DNA of 64,000 bases from Pseudomonas jinjuensis (GCF_900103845.1 NZ_FNIJ01000014.1:122055-186054), one strand, 5' to 3'. Positions 1 through 8,742 are shown, numbered from the stretch's first letter. A program made the numbers and translations. Notes: generated by a model not told the origin, from the letters alone.

Positions 1-249
<249 letters not shown>

Positions 250-306
250 ACCACACCTGCCTGGCGCCAACCCCGCCAGGCACATGCTGGACGAGGAGGG
301 CAATCC

Positions 307-546
307 ATGGGCTTGTACGATTGGAAGCATTGGCTGGTGTTACTCGTGGTCGTGCTGGTGGTGTTCGGTGGCAAGCGGCTGAGAGGCCTGGGCGCTGACC
401 TGGGCGAGTCGATCAAGGGCTTTCGGCGCTCGCTGGAGTCGGAGTCGCAAGCTCCGGGCATTGATGGCCTGGGGGACGCGAACGACTCTGCCCACGAGAA
501 GGTGCGCCCTCGTGAACTGACAGGTAGCGGGAATACGCCAGCCTAG
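307..546 (+). CDS. tatA: TatA/E-family twin-arginine translocase subunit, stand-alone
   Basis: This 79-residue protein has the TatA plan: a short N-terminal membrane helix (about residues 8-20) ending in the hinge FGGKRL, an amphipathic helix with [17 protein letters not shown], and a polar tail. TatA oligomers form the inner-membrane pore that exports folded proteins carrying twin-arginine signals. The start follows a strong GAGGAGGG ribosome site. No tatB or tatC lies beside it, so this is probably an extra copy like TatE. The FGGKRL hinge differs slightly from the usual FGTKKL. Neighbouring pobA makes no obvious functional link. Confidence 0.85.
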   Translation: MGLYDWKHWLVLLVVVLVVFGGKRLRGLGADLGESIKGFRRSLESESQAPGIDGLGDANDSAHEKVRPRELTGSGNTPA

Positions 547-555
547 ATAACCGAT

Positions 556-588
556 GAGGGGCTGATGCCGCGGATCGAGAAGCCCCTC
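556..588. terminator. Candidate hairpin between tatA and the convergent lactonase gene
   Basis: GAGGGGCT at 556-563 pairs perfectly with AGCCCCTC at 581-588 around a 17-base loop. It lies between two convergent genes. There is only a short pyrimidine run after it, so termination is plausible but not strong. Confidence 0.4.
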
Positions 589-631
589 GTCTCTCCTTCG
601 GCGAGGGACGTCTCAACTCCAGGCTCGCCCG

Positions 632-1807
632 CTAGCGCCCGCGCGGCAGCAACTGGAGGAAGGCCGGCGAGTCCAGCGGCACGCTCTGCAGCTTGTCGGT
701 GACCAGGCCGGTGAGCGGGTCGCGGGCGAACAGCTCGATGCTGTTGCTGGCCTGGTTGGCGACCAGCAGGAAGCGGCCGCCGGGGGCGATGGTGAAGTCC
801 CGCGGCGACTCGCCTTCCACCGAGCGGCGCTTGAGCAGGGTGAGGCGGCCATCGCCCGGGTCGACGGCGAAGATCGCCAGGTGGTTGTCGTCGCCGCGGT
901 TGAGCACATAAAGGAAGCGGCCGTCCGCCGACAGGTGCAGCGCGCCGGCGCCGACCTTGCCCTGGAAGCCGGGCGGCGCCAGCGGCAGGGTCTGCAGCGG
1001 AACCAGGCGCGCGCCGTTGCGCTGCAGGGCCATGACCGCACCGGACAGCTCCAGCGTCAGGTAGGCGAAGCGCCCGTCGGCTGAGAACAGGATGTGCCGC
1101 GGCCCGCTGCCGGCCGGTGCGGCGAAGAACGGCGGCTGCGCCGGCTGCAGCGGCCGGTCGCTGCGTTCGGGCTGGTAGCGATAGGCGAAGACCTTGTCGG
1201 CGCCGAGGTCGGCGGCGAACAGGAAGTCGCTGTGCGGCGCCATCGCCACCGAATGCGTGTGCCCGCAGGACTGGCGGTCGGGGTCGACGCCGCTGCCGGC
1301 ATGCGACTCGGTCTGCACCACCGCGCCCAGGGTGCCGGACTGGCCGACGCGCAGCACCGCCAGCGAACCCTGCGGCAGGGTCGAGTAGTTGGCGACGAAC
1401 AGGTAGCGCCCGTCCGGGCTGAGGCTGCTGTAGGTGGGCTCGTCGCCCTGGGTTTCCTGCTGGTCGATCTCGTGCAGCGCGCCGCTGGCGGCGTCGAAGC
1501 GGAACGAGGTGACCCGGCCGCCGGCATCGCCGCGCGGGGTGCGGCCGTTCTCGTTGAGCACGAACAGCACGCGCTGGTTGGCGGTGAAGCTGAAGAACGA
1601 CGGATTGGGCGTGCGCGCCACGCCGAGCGGGCCGTCCAGGCGGCCGAGGCGGCTGTCGAAGCGGTACAGGTAGATGCCCTCGCTGCCCGAGCGGGTGTAG
1701 GTGCCCACCAGCAGATGGAACTGCGTGGCCTGGAAGGCGCCGTCCGCCGAGGCGTCGGCGAGGGGGCAGAGCATAACGGCGAGCATGCCGGCGAGCGATC
1801 TGGTCAT
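632..1807 (-). CDS. Lactonase family beta-propeller protein, periplasmic
   Basis: This 391-residue protein belongs to the seven-bladed propeller lactonase family (PF10282; E. coli Pgl/YbhE is the cytoplasmic 6-phosphogluconolactonase). Repeated blade motifs are visible, such as HTHSVAMAPHSDFLF, GPRHILFSADGRFAYLT and ESPRDFTIAPGGRFLLVAN. Unlike E. coli Pgl it begins with a likely signal peptide (about residues 1-21, ending ASADG), so it should act in the periplasm. It is transcribed divergently from glucose dehydrogenase, about 200 bases away. That suggests it hydrolyses the glucono-1,5-lactone that enzyme makes on the periplasmic face. The reading frame stays open far upstream, but the ATG at 1807 begins the signal peptide. 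Confidence 0.82.
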   Translation of the reverse strand: MTRSLAGMLAVMLCPLADASADGAFQATQFHLLVGTYTRSGSEGIYLYRFDSRLGRLDGPLGVARTPNPSFFSFTANQRVLFVLNENGRTPRGDAGGRVTSFRFDAASGALHEIDQQETQGDEPTYSSLSPDGRYLFVANYSTLPQGSLAVLRVGQSGTLGAVVQTESHAGSGVDPDRQSCGHTHSVAMAPHSDFLFAADLGADKVFAYRYQPERSDRPLQPAQPPFFAAPAGSGPRHILFSADGRFAYLTLELSGAVMALQRNGARLVPLQTLPLAPPGFQGKVGAGALHLSADGRFLYVLNRGDDNHLAIFAVDPGDGRLTLLKRRSVEGESPRDFTIAPGGRFLLVANQASNSIELFARDPLTGLVTDKLQSVPLDSPAFLQLLPRGR

Positions 1808-2008
1808 GGCGGGCTCCTGCTGCGGTCTACGATTGACTCTAGGCCGCCGCGCGCGGTTCAGGCCGTCTGCGACGCCACTTTTCAGCCGTTCGTCGCGTAT
1901 GCGCAACGTTGACCGGTGCGCCCGGTCAGCAGCTTGGGATGTGCCCGCGAAGTGGCGCCCGCATCCACCGTCGCTCCCCGGCCGGGGAGCTGGAGAAGGA
2001 GATGGGGA

Positions 2009-4432
2009 ATGACTGCGATCGAGGCAAGACGTGGCGGCCGGCTCTGGCTGGGGCTTGCCGGTGGACTGCTGGTGCTGATGGGGATCGCCCTGCTGCTGGG
2101 CGGCCTGCGCCTGGTGGCGGTGGGCGGCTCGGCCTACTACCTGGTGGCCGGCCTGGCGCTGGTTCTCTGCGGGGTGCTGCTGGCGAGCGGGCATAGCCTG
2201 CTGCTGGCCGTCTACGGGCTGTTCCTGCTCGGCAGCTGCGCCTGGGCCTTGTGGGAGGTGGGGCTGAGCTGGTGGGAACTGGTGCCGCGCCTGGCCCTGT
2301 GGTTCGCCATCGGCGTGCTGCTGCTCCTGCCGCCGTTGCGCAGCCGGTTGCTGCCGCTGTCCAGCCGCGGACTGGGCACCGGCGTGCTGTTGGTGGGCGT
2401 AGTGGCGGGCGCGCTGGTGGCGCTGGCCAGCCAGTTCGGCGCCGAGCCGGGGCTGCTGGAAGGCCGCCTCGATCGCGCGCCGGCGGGTAGCAGCGCCGCG
2501 CCCACGCCGGATGCCGGCGACTGGCCGCACTACGGCAGGACGGCGTATGGCGACCGCTATTCGCCGCTGGCCCAGATCACCCCGGAAAACGTCGACCAGC
2601 TGGAGCTGGCCTGGAGCTTCCGCACCGGCGACCTGCCGGGCCCGGACGATCCGCAGGAAACCACGGCGGAGAACACCCCGATCAAGGCCAACGGCATGCT
2701 CTACGTCTGCACGCCGCACAGCCAGGTGATCGCCCTCGACCCGGATAGCGGACGGGAGATCTGGCGCTTCGATCCGCGCCTCTCCACCCTGCACGCCGAC
2801 AGCTTCAAGGGCTGGGCGCACATGACCTGCCGCGGCGTCGCCTACCACGACGAGGACTACTACGCCGTCGGCGCGGGCGCCCAGCTGCCCGGCGCCACCA
2901 CCGGCCAGTCCGGTCCGAGCATCGATGGCTGCACCAAGCGCCTGTTCCTGCCCACCGCCGACACCCGGCTGATCGCCCTCAACGCCGACACCGGCCAGCC
3001 CTGCAGCGGATTCGGCGAGGGCGGCTCGGTGGACCTCGGCACCGGCATCGGCCAGTTCGTCCCCGGCGGCTACTACTCGACGTCGCCGCCCAGCGTGACC
3101 CGCGACCTGGTGATCATCGGCGGCCACGTCACCGACAACCTCTCCACCGACGAACCCTCCGGGGTGATCCGCGCCTACGACGTGCGCAGCGGCCGCCTGG
3201 TGTGGAACTGGGACAGCGGCAATCCGGAGGCTACCGAGCCGCTGCCGCCCGGCCAGCAGTACACGCGCAACTCGCCGAACATGTGGTCGATCATGAGCGT
3301 CGACGAGCAGCTCGGGATGATCTACCTGCCCATGGGCAACGCCACGCCGGACCAGTGGGGCGGCAACCGCAGCAAGGCGGCGGAAACCTACAGCGCCGGC
3401 GTGACGGCCCTGGACATCGCCACCGGCAAGGTGCGCTGGACCTTCCAGATGACCCACCACGACCTGTGGGACATGGACGTCGGCGGCCAGCCGACGCTGA
3501 TGGACCTGCAGACGGAGGACGGCGTGAAGCCGGCGCTGCTGGCCTCCACCAAGCAGGGCAGCATCTACGTGCTCGACCGCCGCGACGGCAAGCCGCTGGT
3601 GCCGGTGCGCGAGAAGCCGGTGCCGCAGGGCGCGGTACCCAGCGACTTCACCGCGCCGACCCAGCCGTTCTCCGACATCAACCTGCTGCCGGAACCGCTG
3701 AAGGAACAGGACATGTGGGGCGGCACGCCGTTCGACCAGATGCTCTGCCGGATACGCTTCAGATCGCTGCGCTACGACGGCATCTACACGCCGCCCTCGA
3801 CCCAGGGCTCGATCGTCTATCCGGGCAACTTCGGCGTGTTCGACTGGGGCGGCATCTCGGTGGACCCGGTGCGCCAGATCGCCTTCCTCAATCCCTCGTA
3901 CATGGCCTTCGTCTCGCAGCTGGTGCCGGCCGTGGACGTGGCCTCGGGGCCGGAACGCAAGAGCGAGCGGGAGGGCGTGCAGCCCAATGCCGGCGCGCCC
4001 TATGGCGTCATCCTCGAACCGCTGCTGTCACCCCTCGGCCTGCCGTGCCAGGCGCCGCCGTGGGGCTACGTGGCGGCGCTCGACCTGTCCAGCCGGAAGC
4101 TGGTGTGGAAGCACAGAAACGGCACCGTGCGCGACAGCTCGCCGATTCCGCTGCCGCTGCCCATGGGCGTGCCGAGCCTGGGCGGGACCATCACCACCGC
4201 CAGCGGCCTGGCCTTCCTCTCCGGCACCCTCGACCAGTACCTGCGCGCCTACGACGTCAGCAACGGCGAGCAGCTGTGGGAAGGGCGGCTGCCGGCGGGC
4301 GGCCAGGCGACGCCGATGACCTATGCCGGCAAGGACGGACGCCAGTACGTGCTGGTGGTCGCCGGCGGCCACGGCTCGCTCGGCACCCGGCAGGGGGATT
4401 ACGTGCAGGCCTGGGCGTTGCCGCGCAAGTGA
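2009..4432 (+). CDS. gcd: Membrane-bound PQQ-dependent glucose dehydrogenase
   Basis: This is the quinoprotein that oxidises glucose to glucono-1,5-lactone on the periplasmic side and passes electrons to ubiquinone. It has 807 residues, close to the usual 800. About five membrane helices fill the first 140 residues. A PQQ propeller domain then starts around residue 170 (GDWPHYGRTAYGDRYSPL) and contains DLWDMDVGGQPTL, the region of the catalytic aspartate. The ATG at 2009 follows GGAGAAGGAG; an earlier ATG at 2002 is out of frame. Unlike the P. aeruginosa arrangement, no oprB porin gene adjoins it; its neighbour is a divergent exported lactonase. Confidence 0.93.
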   Translation: MTAIEARRGGRLWLGLAGGLLVLMGIALLLGGLRLVAVGGSAYYLVAGLALVLCGVLLASGHSLLLAVYGLFLLGSCAWALWEVGLSWWELVPRLALWFAIGVLLLLPPLRSRLLPLSSRGLGTGVLLVGVVAGALVALASQFGAEPGLLEGRLDRAPAGSSAAPTPDAGDWPHYGRTAYGDRYSPLAQITPENVDQLELAWSFRTGDLPGPDDPQETTAENTPIKANGMLYVCTPHSQVIALDPDSGREIWRFDPRLSTLHADSFKGWAHMTCRGVAYHDEDYYAVGAGAQLPGATTGQSGPSIDGCTKRLFLPTADTRLIALNADTGQPCSGFGEGGSVDLGTGIGQFVPGGYYSTSPPSVTRDLVIIGGHVTDNLSTDEPSGVIRAYDVRSGRLVWNWDSGNPEATEPLPPGQQYTRNSPNMWSIMSVDEQLGMIYLPMGNATPDQWGGNRSKAAETYSAGVTALDIATGKVRWTFQMTHHDLWDMDVGGQPTLMDLQTEDGVKPALLASTKQGSIYVLDRRDGKPLVPVREKPVPQGAVPSDFTAPTQPFSDINLLPEPLKEQDMWGGTPFDQMLCRIRFRSLRYDGIYTPPSTQGSIVYPGNFGVFDWGGISVDPVRQIAFLNPSYMAFVSQLVPAVDVASGPERKSEREGVQPNAGAPYGVILEPLLSPLGLPCQAPPWGYVAALDLSSRKLVWKHRNGTVRDSSPIPLPLPMGVPSLGGTITTASGLAFLSGTLDQYLRAYDVSNGEQLWEGRLPAGGQATPMTYAGKDGRQYVLVVAGGHGSLGTRQGDYVQAWALPRK

Positions 4433-4453
4433 CCAGCTTGCGCCTGGCTGTCC

Positions 4454-4521
4454 TGCAGGAATGGGCCATGCCCGCGAAATGCCGGCGCCGCCGATGTCGC
4501 GGGCATGGCCCGCTCCTACAG
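4454..4521. repeat. REP pair, GGGCC-ATG-GCCC subtype
   Basis: Two facing copies of the palindrome GGGCCATGCCCGCGA, the second reverse-complemented and ending in CCCGCTCCTACAG, form an inverted pair. Single copies of the same subtype occur at 12455, 47471, 61844 and 61982. Confidence 0.75.
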
Positions 4522-4564
4522 GTTTTCCCCTGCGTTCGCAGAGATGCCCCGGTTGACAGCGGAC

Positions 4565-4658
4565 CTGTAGGAGCCAGCTTGCTGGCGATTGCCATGTTCT
4601 CCTTCCACGCCGACGTTGAGGGGAAAACCTGGTTCGCCAGCAAGCTGGCTCCTACAGG
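4565..4658. repeat. REP pair (REPIN-like), GCCAGC-TTG-CTGGC subtype
   Basis: CTGTAGGAGCCAGCTTGCTG at 4565 faces its reverse complement ending at 4658, about 50 bases apart. This is the usual doublet form of Pseudomonas REP elements. No RAYT transposase gene was seen in the window. Confidence 0.8.
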
Positions 4659-4688
4659 TATGGCGTCAAGTGGACCATGAGCAGCCAC

Positions 4689-4775
4689 GTAGGGCGCATA
4701 GCGCGCCAGCGCTATCCGCCATCCCATCGGCGTGGCCTGGTCGGCGGATGAAGCGTTCCGCTTCATTCGCCCTAC
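4689..4775. repeat. 87-bp palindromic dispersed element, copy 1
   Basis: This 87-bp unit starts GTAGGGCG and ends CGCCCTAC, so it has 8-bp terminal inverted repeats, with further internal dyads (AGCGTTCCGCTT). An inverted copy at 61878-61964 has the same length and differs at about four positions by eye. A 34-bp fragment of its right end lies at 37455-37488. Confidence 0.8.
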
Positions 4776-5180
4776 ACCAACGATTGGCCATGGCGCGAGA
4801 CAGTTGCTCCTACAACGTCGCCGATTTATTGGATCCCCGCGTTCGCGGGGAAGACGGAGTTGAGAGCCGCACGGAGTCATCCGGAAAATCCGTCATTACT
4901 CGCTGCGCTCGCCCTTCGGGCCTGAAGTGCGTTCAGCGCAAGCGCTGTCCCGGGAAAGCGGGAAACCAGAAGACAGTTGCTCCTACAACGTCACTCCCCC
5001 TTATCGTTCCCACGCTCCTGCGTGGGAATGCAGCTTTCGACGCTCCGGCGTCGATGCGCCCTTCCCGGAACGGCGTTCTGCAACCCCTTTCGCCCTTTTT
5101 CTCGAACCCCGCCGCATCCCGGCCGGTCACTGGGATATCTGCGTTGGGCAGATATTCCTTGGAATCGCCAGGAGACCGTG

Positions 5181-5648
5181 ATGAATGCCATCGAACTACT
5201 CAAGCAGGACCACGTGATCGTCAAGCAGATGCTGGAAAAGCTCAGCGCCACCACCGACCGGGCGGTGAAGACGCGCACCGAGCTGCTGAACCGGATCCAT
5301 GACGAGCTCGCCATCCATACCGAGATCGAAGAGCAGATCTTCTACCCGGCCTACGTCCAGGCGGGCGGCGAGGAGGAGGCCAACATGTTCTACGAGGCCA
5401 AGGAGGAGCACCGCACCGTCGAAAACCTGGTGCTGCCCGACCTGCTCGCCACGCCGCCGGACTCGGTGCCCTTCGCCGGCCGGGTGAAGGTGCTCAAGGA
5501 ACTGCTGGAGCACCATATCCAGGAGGAGGAGAAGGAGATGTTCCCGCAGGCGCAGAAGCTGCTGGGCAAGACCCGCCTGGAGGAACTGGGCGCCGAAATG
5601 GAGAGCCGCAAGCGGCAGATGAAGCACTCCATGAACCACGCGGCCTGA
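5181..5648 (+). CDS. Hemerythrin HHE-domain protein
   Basis: This 155-residue all-helical protein carries the hemerythrin/HHE pattern: H11, H40, H46-xxx-E50 (AIHTEIEEQIFYPA), H77 (EEHRTV) and H111-xxxx-E116 (EHHIQEEEKEMFP). The family binds a di-iron centre and senses or buffers O2 or NO, or handles iron; the exact role here is unknown. The ATG at 5181 follows CAGGAGACC. A small Fet4-like membrane protein lies about 100 bases downstream on the same strand, which would fit an iron-related pair. Confidence 0.85.
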   Translation: MNAIELLKQDHVIVKQMLEKLSATTDRAVKTRTELLNRIHDELAIHTEIEEQIFYPAYVQAGGEEEANMFYEAKEEHRTVENLVLPDLLATPPDSVPFAGRVKVLKELLEHHIQEEEKEMFPQAQKLLGKTRLEELGAEMESRKRQMKHSMNHAA

Positions 5649-5751
5649 CCGCGCGACGCCTCCTGTCCCGGGACGGGAGGCGCATTCCACGAAGAACCGG
5701 GGAAGCCGACGAGGTCATTGCAGGTTCAACAAAAACATCGAGGGTCTCGCC

Positions 5752-6174
5752 ATGAAATTTTCGTCCTTCTCCGCCCGGCTGTCCCACTGGGCCGGCAAAC
5801 CCCAGGTCTTCCTCGCCGCGTTCCTGCTCGTGCTGCTCTGGGCGCTGAGCGGTCCGACCTTCGGCTTCAATGACAGCTGGCAACTGGTGATCAATACCTC
5901 GACGACGGTGATCACCTTCCTCATGGTATTCCTCATCCAGCACACCCAGAACCGCGACAACGACATGCTGCACATCAAGCTCGACGAACTGCTGCGCGCC
6001 ACCGAGCGCGCCCACAACATGCTGATGAACCTCGACCAGCTCGACTCCCATTCCCTCCGTGAACTGCGCAAGGTCTATTGCCGGCTGAGCGAACTGGATT
6101 CGCCCGAGGATGGTGAGGAGGAACTGGAGAGCCGGATCAGGGCGGCGCGCAATATCGACGACGCGGCCTCCTGA
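5752..6174 (+). CDS. Low-affinity iron permease-like small membrane protein
   Basis: This 140-residue protein matches the short bacterial members of the Fet4-type family (PF04120). It has two membrane helices (about residues 18-37 and 46-63) followed by a cytoplasmic charged helix with QHTQNRDNDMLHIKLDELLR. It is much shorter than yeast Fet4, and iron transport by the bacterial short forms is not established. It follows the hemerythrin gene on the same strand, about 100 bases apart, so the two may share a transcript. Confidence 0.75.
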   Translation: MKFSSFSARLSHWAGKPQVFLAAFLLVLLWALSGPTFGFNDSWQLVINTSTTVITFLMVFLIQHTQNRDNDMLHIKLDELLRATERAHNMLMNLDQLDSHSLRELRKVYCRLSELDSPEDGEEELESRIRAARNIDDAAS

Positions 6175-6190
6175 GGGCGGCCGTTCGCCC

Positions 6191-6229
6191 TCAGGAGGCC
6201 GGAATCACCGGCGGCTTGCCCGCGTCCAT
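6191..6229 (-). pseudogene. Remnant of the 3' end of a cupin gene
   Basis: Just after the HD-domain gene stop, the minus strand reads GKPPVIPAS and a stop codon. The tail of the cupin part of the relic at 11280 reads GKPPVIPVD and stop. Twenty-three consecutive bases are identical between 6199-6221 and 11288-11310, with near identity on both sides. Nothing of the cupin body remains here. It is a fragment, not a gene. Confidence 0.6.
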
Positions 6230-6236
6230 TCCGGGC

Positions 6237-6821
6237 TCAGGCGGTCTTGGCGGGGGTGTACATGGAGCGTTTGGGTTCGGCGAACACCCGGCGCAGCATG
6301 GGCTCGAAGAACTCCAGCGGTTTGCTCGGGTACTCCGGGTCGAAGGCCGGCGCGTCGTACCTGGCGCAGAACTCGACGGTACGCTCGAAGTTCGGATCAC
6401 CGCGGAACCGCTCGCGCAGGTCGCGATCCTTGCCGACCAGGTGGAAGAAGTAATAGCTCTGGAAGATGCCGTGGTTCTGCACCATCCAGAGGTTCTCCTC
6501 GCTGACGAAGGGCTTGAGGATGGCGACGGCGATGTCCGGGTGGTTGTACGAGCCGAGGGTATCGCCGATATCGTGCAGCAGCGCGCAGACGATGTATTCC
6601 TCGTCGCGGCCATCCTCCCAGGCGCGGGTCGCGGTCTGCAGGGAATGGGTCAGGCGGTCCACGGCGAAGCCGCCGCAATCGCCTTCCAGCAGCTTCAGGT
6701 GGGCGAGGATGCGGTCCGGCAGGTACGGACCGTAGTTGGCGCGGAACTCCCGGCCGATGATCGCCCAGTCCTCGGCGGTACCGTCTTCCATGTGGGTGAA
6801 GCGGGCACGTTCGTGTTGCAT
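6237..6821 (-). CDS. HD-domain protein resembling PhnZ-type mixed-valence di-iron oxygenases
   Basis: This 194-residue protein has metal-ligand candidates H59 (THSLQTA), H83-D84 (ALLHDIGD), H94 (YNHPDIA), H117 (VQNHGIFQSYYF) and D156 (ARYDAPAFD). Four His plus two Asp in this order is the PhnZ/TmpB/myo-inositol oxygenase arrangement; plain HD phosphohydrolases need fewer. From memory, the H-to-HD spacing of 24 equals that of PhnZ, and the tail aligns with PhnZ's WDDKAK region. PhnZ cleaves the C-P bond of a hydroxylated aminophosphonate after PhnY hydroxylation. A TauD-type dioxygenase lies two genes upstream in the same operon. A GTG at 6824 is an alternative start. Substrate unknown. Confidence 0.72.
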   Translation of the reverse strand: MQHERARFTHMEDGTAEDWAIIGREFRANYGPYLPDRILAHLKLLEGDCGGFAVDRLTHSLQTATRAWEDGRDEEYIVCALLHDIGDTLGSYNHPDIAVAILKPFVSEENLWMVQNHGIFQSYYFFHLVGKDRDLRERFRGDPNFERTVEFCARYDAPAFDPEYPSKPLEFFEPMLRRVFAEPKRSMYTPAKTA

Positions 6822-6833
6822 CACGGTTCTCTC

Positions 6834-6844
6834 TTTTTGTTGTT
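6834..6844 (-). promoter_or_regulatory. A-rich AAnAAnAA motif (candidate Hfq/Crc site), HD gene leader
   Basis: The minus strand reads AACAACAAAAA about 12 bases before the start codon, giving two overlapping matches to AAnAAnAA. In Pseudomonas this catabolite-activity motif recruits Hfq with Crc to block translation of catabolic mRNAs. Confidence 0.5.
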
Positions 6845-6884
6845 CTGGAAAAACGCCCTTCCCTGACCGGGAAGGGCGTTGGCG

Positions 6885-7655
6885 TCACTGATCGTAGCCA
6901 GGCATCTCGCGGTCGAGCTTGCGCAGCAGCGCCGGCCAGGCCAGCGGGGCGTAGTACGGGAACATCCGTTTGACGCCCAGCTCCTCGTTGAGGATGCGCG
7001 CCTCGTCGGCGACCCTGTTCAGCGCCCGCCCCATGCTGAGGGCGCGCACCTGCGCGGCGCAGGCACGCTCGAGCATGTGCATGCGCACGAAGGCCTCGGC
7101 GACGCTGGCACCAACGGTCAGGGTGCCGTGGTTGCGCAGGATCATCAGGTTCTTGCTGCCGAGATCACGCTGCAGACGCTCGCGCTCCTCCAGGTTCAGC
7201 GCCGGGCCTTCGAACTCGTGATAGGCCAGGTCGCCGGTGACGAACATCGCCGACTGGGTCAACGGCAGCAGGCCCTCCTCCATCGCCGACACCGCCATGC
7301 CGTCGAGGCTGTGCAGGTGCAGCACGCAGTGCGCATCGTGACGCACCTGGTGCACCGCGCTGTGGATGGTGAAGCCGGCCTTGTTGGCGCTGTAGGCCGA
7401 GGGCTCCAACTGGTTGCCGTCCAGGTCGATCTTCAGCAGGCTCGACGCGGTGATCTCGTCGAAGCCCATGCCGAACGGGTTGATCAGGAACTGGTCTTCA
7501 TGCCCGGGAACGCGCATGGAGATGTGGTTGGCGATCAGATCGCTCCAGCCGAACAGCTCGACCAGCCGGTAGGCGGCGGCCAGGTCGACGCGCGCCTGCC
7601 ATTCCAGTGCGGCCTGTTCTTCGGCGTTACCCGGCACCGATTTCAGCTCAGTCAT
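6885..7655 (-). CDS. Class II aldolase/adducin family protein
   Basis: This 256-residue protein has the class II aldolase fold signatures: the zinc-binding pair H113-x-H115 (CVLHLHSLDGM) and third ligand H176 (ILRNHGTLTVG). The family cleaves or epimerises sugar phosphates such as fuculose-1-phosphate through a zinc-stabilised enediolate, or decarboxylates; the substrate here is not apparent. The frame opens earlier, but the ATG at 7655 (MTELKSVPG) begins the domain and overlaps the end of the upstream dioxygenase gene by eight bases, so the two are translationally coupled. The HD-domain oxygenase gene follows 63 bases later. Confidence 0.82.
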   Translation of the reverse strand: MTELKSVPGNAEEQAALEWQARVDLAAAYRLVELFGWSDLIANHISMRVPGHEDQFLINPFGMGFDEITASSLLKIDLDGNQLEPSAYSANKAGFTIHSAVHQVRHDAHCVLHLHSLDGMAVSAMEEGLLPLTQSAMFVTGDLAYHEFEGPALNLEERERLQRDLGSKNLMILRNHGTLTVGASVAEAFVRMHMLERACAAQVRALSMGRALNRVADEARILNEELGVKRMFPYYAPLAWPALLRKLDREMPGYDQ

Positions 7656-8742
7656 GGCTGCCGCTTCCGAACAGTTGGACCTGGACGTTGCGCTCGCCAT
7701 CGAACGGCGAGCGGCCATGCAGCACGAGGATATTGTCGACCAGCATCACTTCGCCGCTCTGCCACGGCGCGATCACCGTCGCCTTGTGGCCCGCCTCGCG
7801 ATACTGCAGCACTTCATCGTGGGTCATTGGCGTGCCATCGCCGAAAGTGCACTCCGTTGGCTTCGGGCGGTTGGTGTAGCGCGCGGTGTAGGCTGGCCAG
7901 TTGATACTGTTCACGCCGCTATCGATGGTGTTCATCGTGTTGGCCTGGTTGAACATGTGCTGGGTACCCAGGACCGGATGGGTCACGAAGCCGCTGGTGC
8001 GATACACGGTTTCCAGGCTGCCGTCGTCCAGCCATTTCCATTCGAGATTCATCTTCTCGCAGGCGAGTTGGGCCTCTTCCTTGCTCTCGGTGAAGAAGGC
8101 TTCCTGCCACGGCCGATGCAGGCTGACCAGGTCAGGGTGCAGCTTGTCGTCACTTTCCAGGTACTTGTCGCGGAAGTTGCGCTTGTAGATCAGCCCGTGT
8201 TTGCGGATGCGCTCGAGAAAGCTGGGCTCCAGCAGGGACTCGAGGCGGGCGATGGAGCCGATGTCGGTTGCCCCGCCCTCGGTGGCGGCCACATGGCAGT
8301 AGAAGCCGACCATCAGTGGCCAGTGCTTGAGGTAGCTCATTTCCTGGTGCAGTGGCAGGCGGATGTGCTTCGGAAAGCGGGTGGCCTCGAACACCTTGCC
8401 GGCCAGCGCGGCGCGCGGGGTACCGCCGCCGGTGTAGCCCATGTCGGCGTTCGGATAGTGGGCCATCATCGCAGCGAAATCTTCGGAGCCGTGGATCGGG
8501 AAACCACGGAAGCGCAGCGCACCGTAGGTGTGCAGCAGATCTTGCAGCGGTTTCTCATGGCCGACGAACCATGCCTTGAACGCCGCGAAGTCGTTCTTCA
8601 GTCGCTCGGAAGCCGGCTCGACGAACAGCGGCAGACCTTCGGGGTGCAGGTGCACGCGGACTTCATTGCCAAGTTCGGGGTGGACGGCCGGCTGCGGGTA
8701 ATCCGCTGTGGACATTGCGGCGGTGTGTGCGGAAGCGGTCAT
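7648..8742 (-). CDS. TauD/TfdA family Fe(II)/2-oxoglutarate dioxygenase, SyrP-like
   Basis: This 364-residue protein is a clavaminate-synthase/SyrP-like member of the 2-oxoglutarate oxygenases. The facial triad is H132-x-E134 (LPLHQEMSY) with distal H342 (LVLHGRSPF), and R351 is suited to bind 2-oxoglutarate. The usual Asp of the HxD motif is Glu, as is common in this subfamily. It is first in a minus-strand operon with the class II aldolase and a PhnZ-like HD oxygenase. A hydroxylase followed by an HD oxygenase copies the PhnY-PhnZ logic of organophosphonate cleavage. The ATG at 8742 follows TTGGAG. The 200-base gap to the divergent ligase gene is AT-rich and must hold both promoters. Confidence 0.82.
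   Translation of the reverse strand: MTASAHTAAMSTADYPQPAVHPELGNEVRVHLHPEGLPLFVEPASERLKNDFAAFKAWFVGHEKPLQDLLHTYGALRFRGFPIHGSEDFAAMMAHYPNADMGYTGGGTPRAALAGKVFEATRFPKHIRLPLHQEMSYLKHWPLMVGFYCHVAATEGGATDIGSIARLESLLEPSFLERIRKHGLIYKRNFRDKYLESDDKLHPDLVSLHRPWQEAFFTESKEEAQLACEKMNLEWKWLDDGSLETVYRTSGFVTHPVLGTQHMFNQANTMNTIDSGVNSINWPAYTARYTNRPKPTECTFGDGTPMTHDEVLQYREAGHKATVIAPWQSGEVMLVDNILVLHGRSPFDGERNVQVQLFGSGSHD

Larger units (their letters stand above)
4433..5180. other. Gene-free stretch packed with dispersed repeats
   Basis: No gene was found in these 748 bases. They hold two REP pairs (4454-4521, 4565-4658), an 87-bp palindromic element (4689-4775) and smaller hairpins such as TTCCCACGCTCCTGCGTGGG near 5010. 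The end, from about 5100, is the leader of the hemerythrin gene. Confidence 0.8.

Noticed and set aside
1808..3460. Long minus-strand frame continuing upstream of the lactonase signal peptide
   Set aside because: It is antisense to glucose dehydrogenase and repeats Gln/His/Arg/Ala-rich antisense composition; the ATG at 1807 begins a normal signal peptide.
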